Source: Membranipora membranacea (taxonomy: Eukaryota; Bryozoa; Gymnolaemata; Cheilostomatida; Membraniporidae). Taken from it: a stretch of DNA of 60,000 nucleotides. The stretch lies in NCBI GenBank assembly GCA_914767715.1, contig OU612075.1, positions 10,914,001-10,974,000 on the forward strand, given 5' to 3'. The notes under the pieces are model-generated. The model was not told the origin of the DNA. It made no database searches and worked only from the letters and a program-made list of their open reading frames with translations. The position numbers were made by a program, and so were the translations under genes. Positions 59,426 through 60,000 of this stretch are shown here, one piece after another; within the stretch, counting starts at the first letter, position 1, and the number at the start of each line of letters is the position of its first letter.

Positions 59426-60000
59426 CTAAAAACATGAATAGAAGAATGTAAAGCAGGAAACATCACATCAATTACCAAGTCCTTGAAAAAAAATGAATGA
59501 AACTTGCAGTATTTATTAATTGAACTTCTCGAAAACCTCATGAAATTATGCAAAAATAAGCCAATTCCGAGTACAGTAACAACTTGTTATGAAACGTGGA
59601 GATGTAAAGAGGCAATCGGGATAATAAATTTCTGACGAAAAAAAGAGGCAATTGGTAAAACCAGATATCTGGTCATTAATTTTGTTTACTACCAAACTAC
59701 AAAGTTACCTAATTGCCTAAACTAGGAATTAGCACATCATCCACAAACCACAGCGGCAACCTCACAAACAGGATAGGGTCACACAAAGGTGTGAGCGGTT
59801 TGGGTGTTCTCTCATGACCACAAGGGTTAGTCATTCATACATCTAGAGTAACCTCCATTTGACAAAAGATACCAAATACATTTGACAATATCAAACACTA
59901 TTATTTTAGTGAATGTAGTGCACTCATGTGCAATAATGGATAAAACAGCGTTGCAGGAGAAAAATATCGCCTAAATTAAGAATTGTGAATTAAATTTATT
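59426..60000. other. Intron upstream of the first visible exon, nothing recognised
   Basis: The exon at 59425 starts on the third base of a codon, so the gene continues to the right. No exon with a matching phase-2 donor was found before the edge. Confidence 0.4.

Overview
The window looks like nuclear DNA of an animal, most likely a marine invertebrate. It is AT-rich, its genes are split by introns with GT-AG borders, it carries LINE, SINE and MITE debris and many minisatellites, and its protein families (NHL-repeat propeller, expanded short-chain dehydrogenases, sigma-class GST) are common in such genomes. I cannot fix the phylum. Reading frames were assembled by eye from splice signals, intron phase and family similarity.

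Layout. 202-1219 (+): the last two coding exons of an NHL/TRIM-like beta-propeller protein. 4392-16693 (-): three tandem paralogues of a soluble short-chain dehydrogenase/reductase (SDR), each with a 692-nt and a 232-nt coding exon, an identical intron position and phase, and a 307-residue product. The duplicated unit also carries an untranslated 5' exon and a shared upstream sequence. Satellites, a tRNA-derived SINE, hairpins and a truncated LINE lie between the copies. 20293-28489 (-): a complete five-coding-exon sigma-class glutathione S-transferase. 28490-41960: about 13.5 kb with no gene I can support. 41961-59425 (-): the 3' part of a large multi-exon gene for a Gln/Ser/His-rich protein I do not recognise. 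Six exons are visible, all joined in phase 1, including a terminal acidic exon too short to stand out as an ORF.

Mobile and repetitive DNA is the other main theme. There are three copies of one MITE family with CAGG[C/G/A]CCGTAG-type ends, a nearly perfect 297-bp palindromic MITE just upstream of a splice acceptor, a 1.1-kb foldback whose two arms share a diverged reading frame, an 870-bp foldback whose arms are 15-bp minisatellites (like Drosophila FB elements), a 30-bp perfect palindrome bracketed by a 7-bp direct repeat, and several tandem arrays.

The SDRs and the GST lie on the same strand and both families handle reactive carbonyls or lipid mediators, so a local detoxification or eicosanoid cluster is possible, but the sequence alone does not show this.
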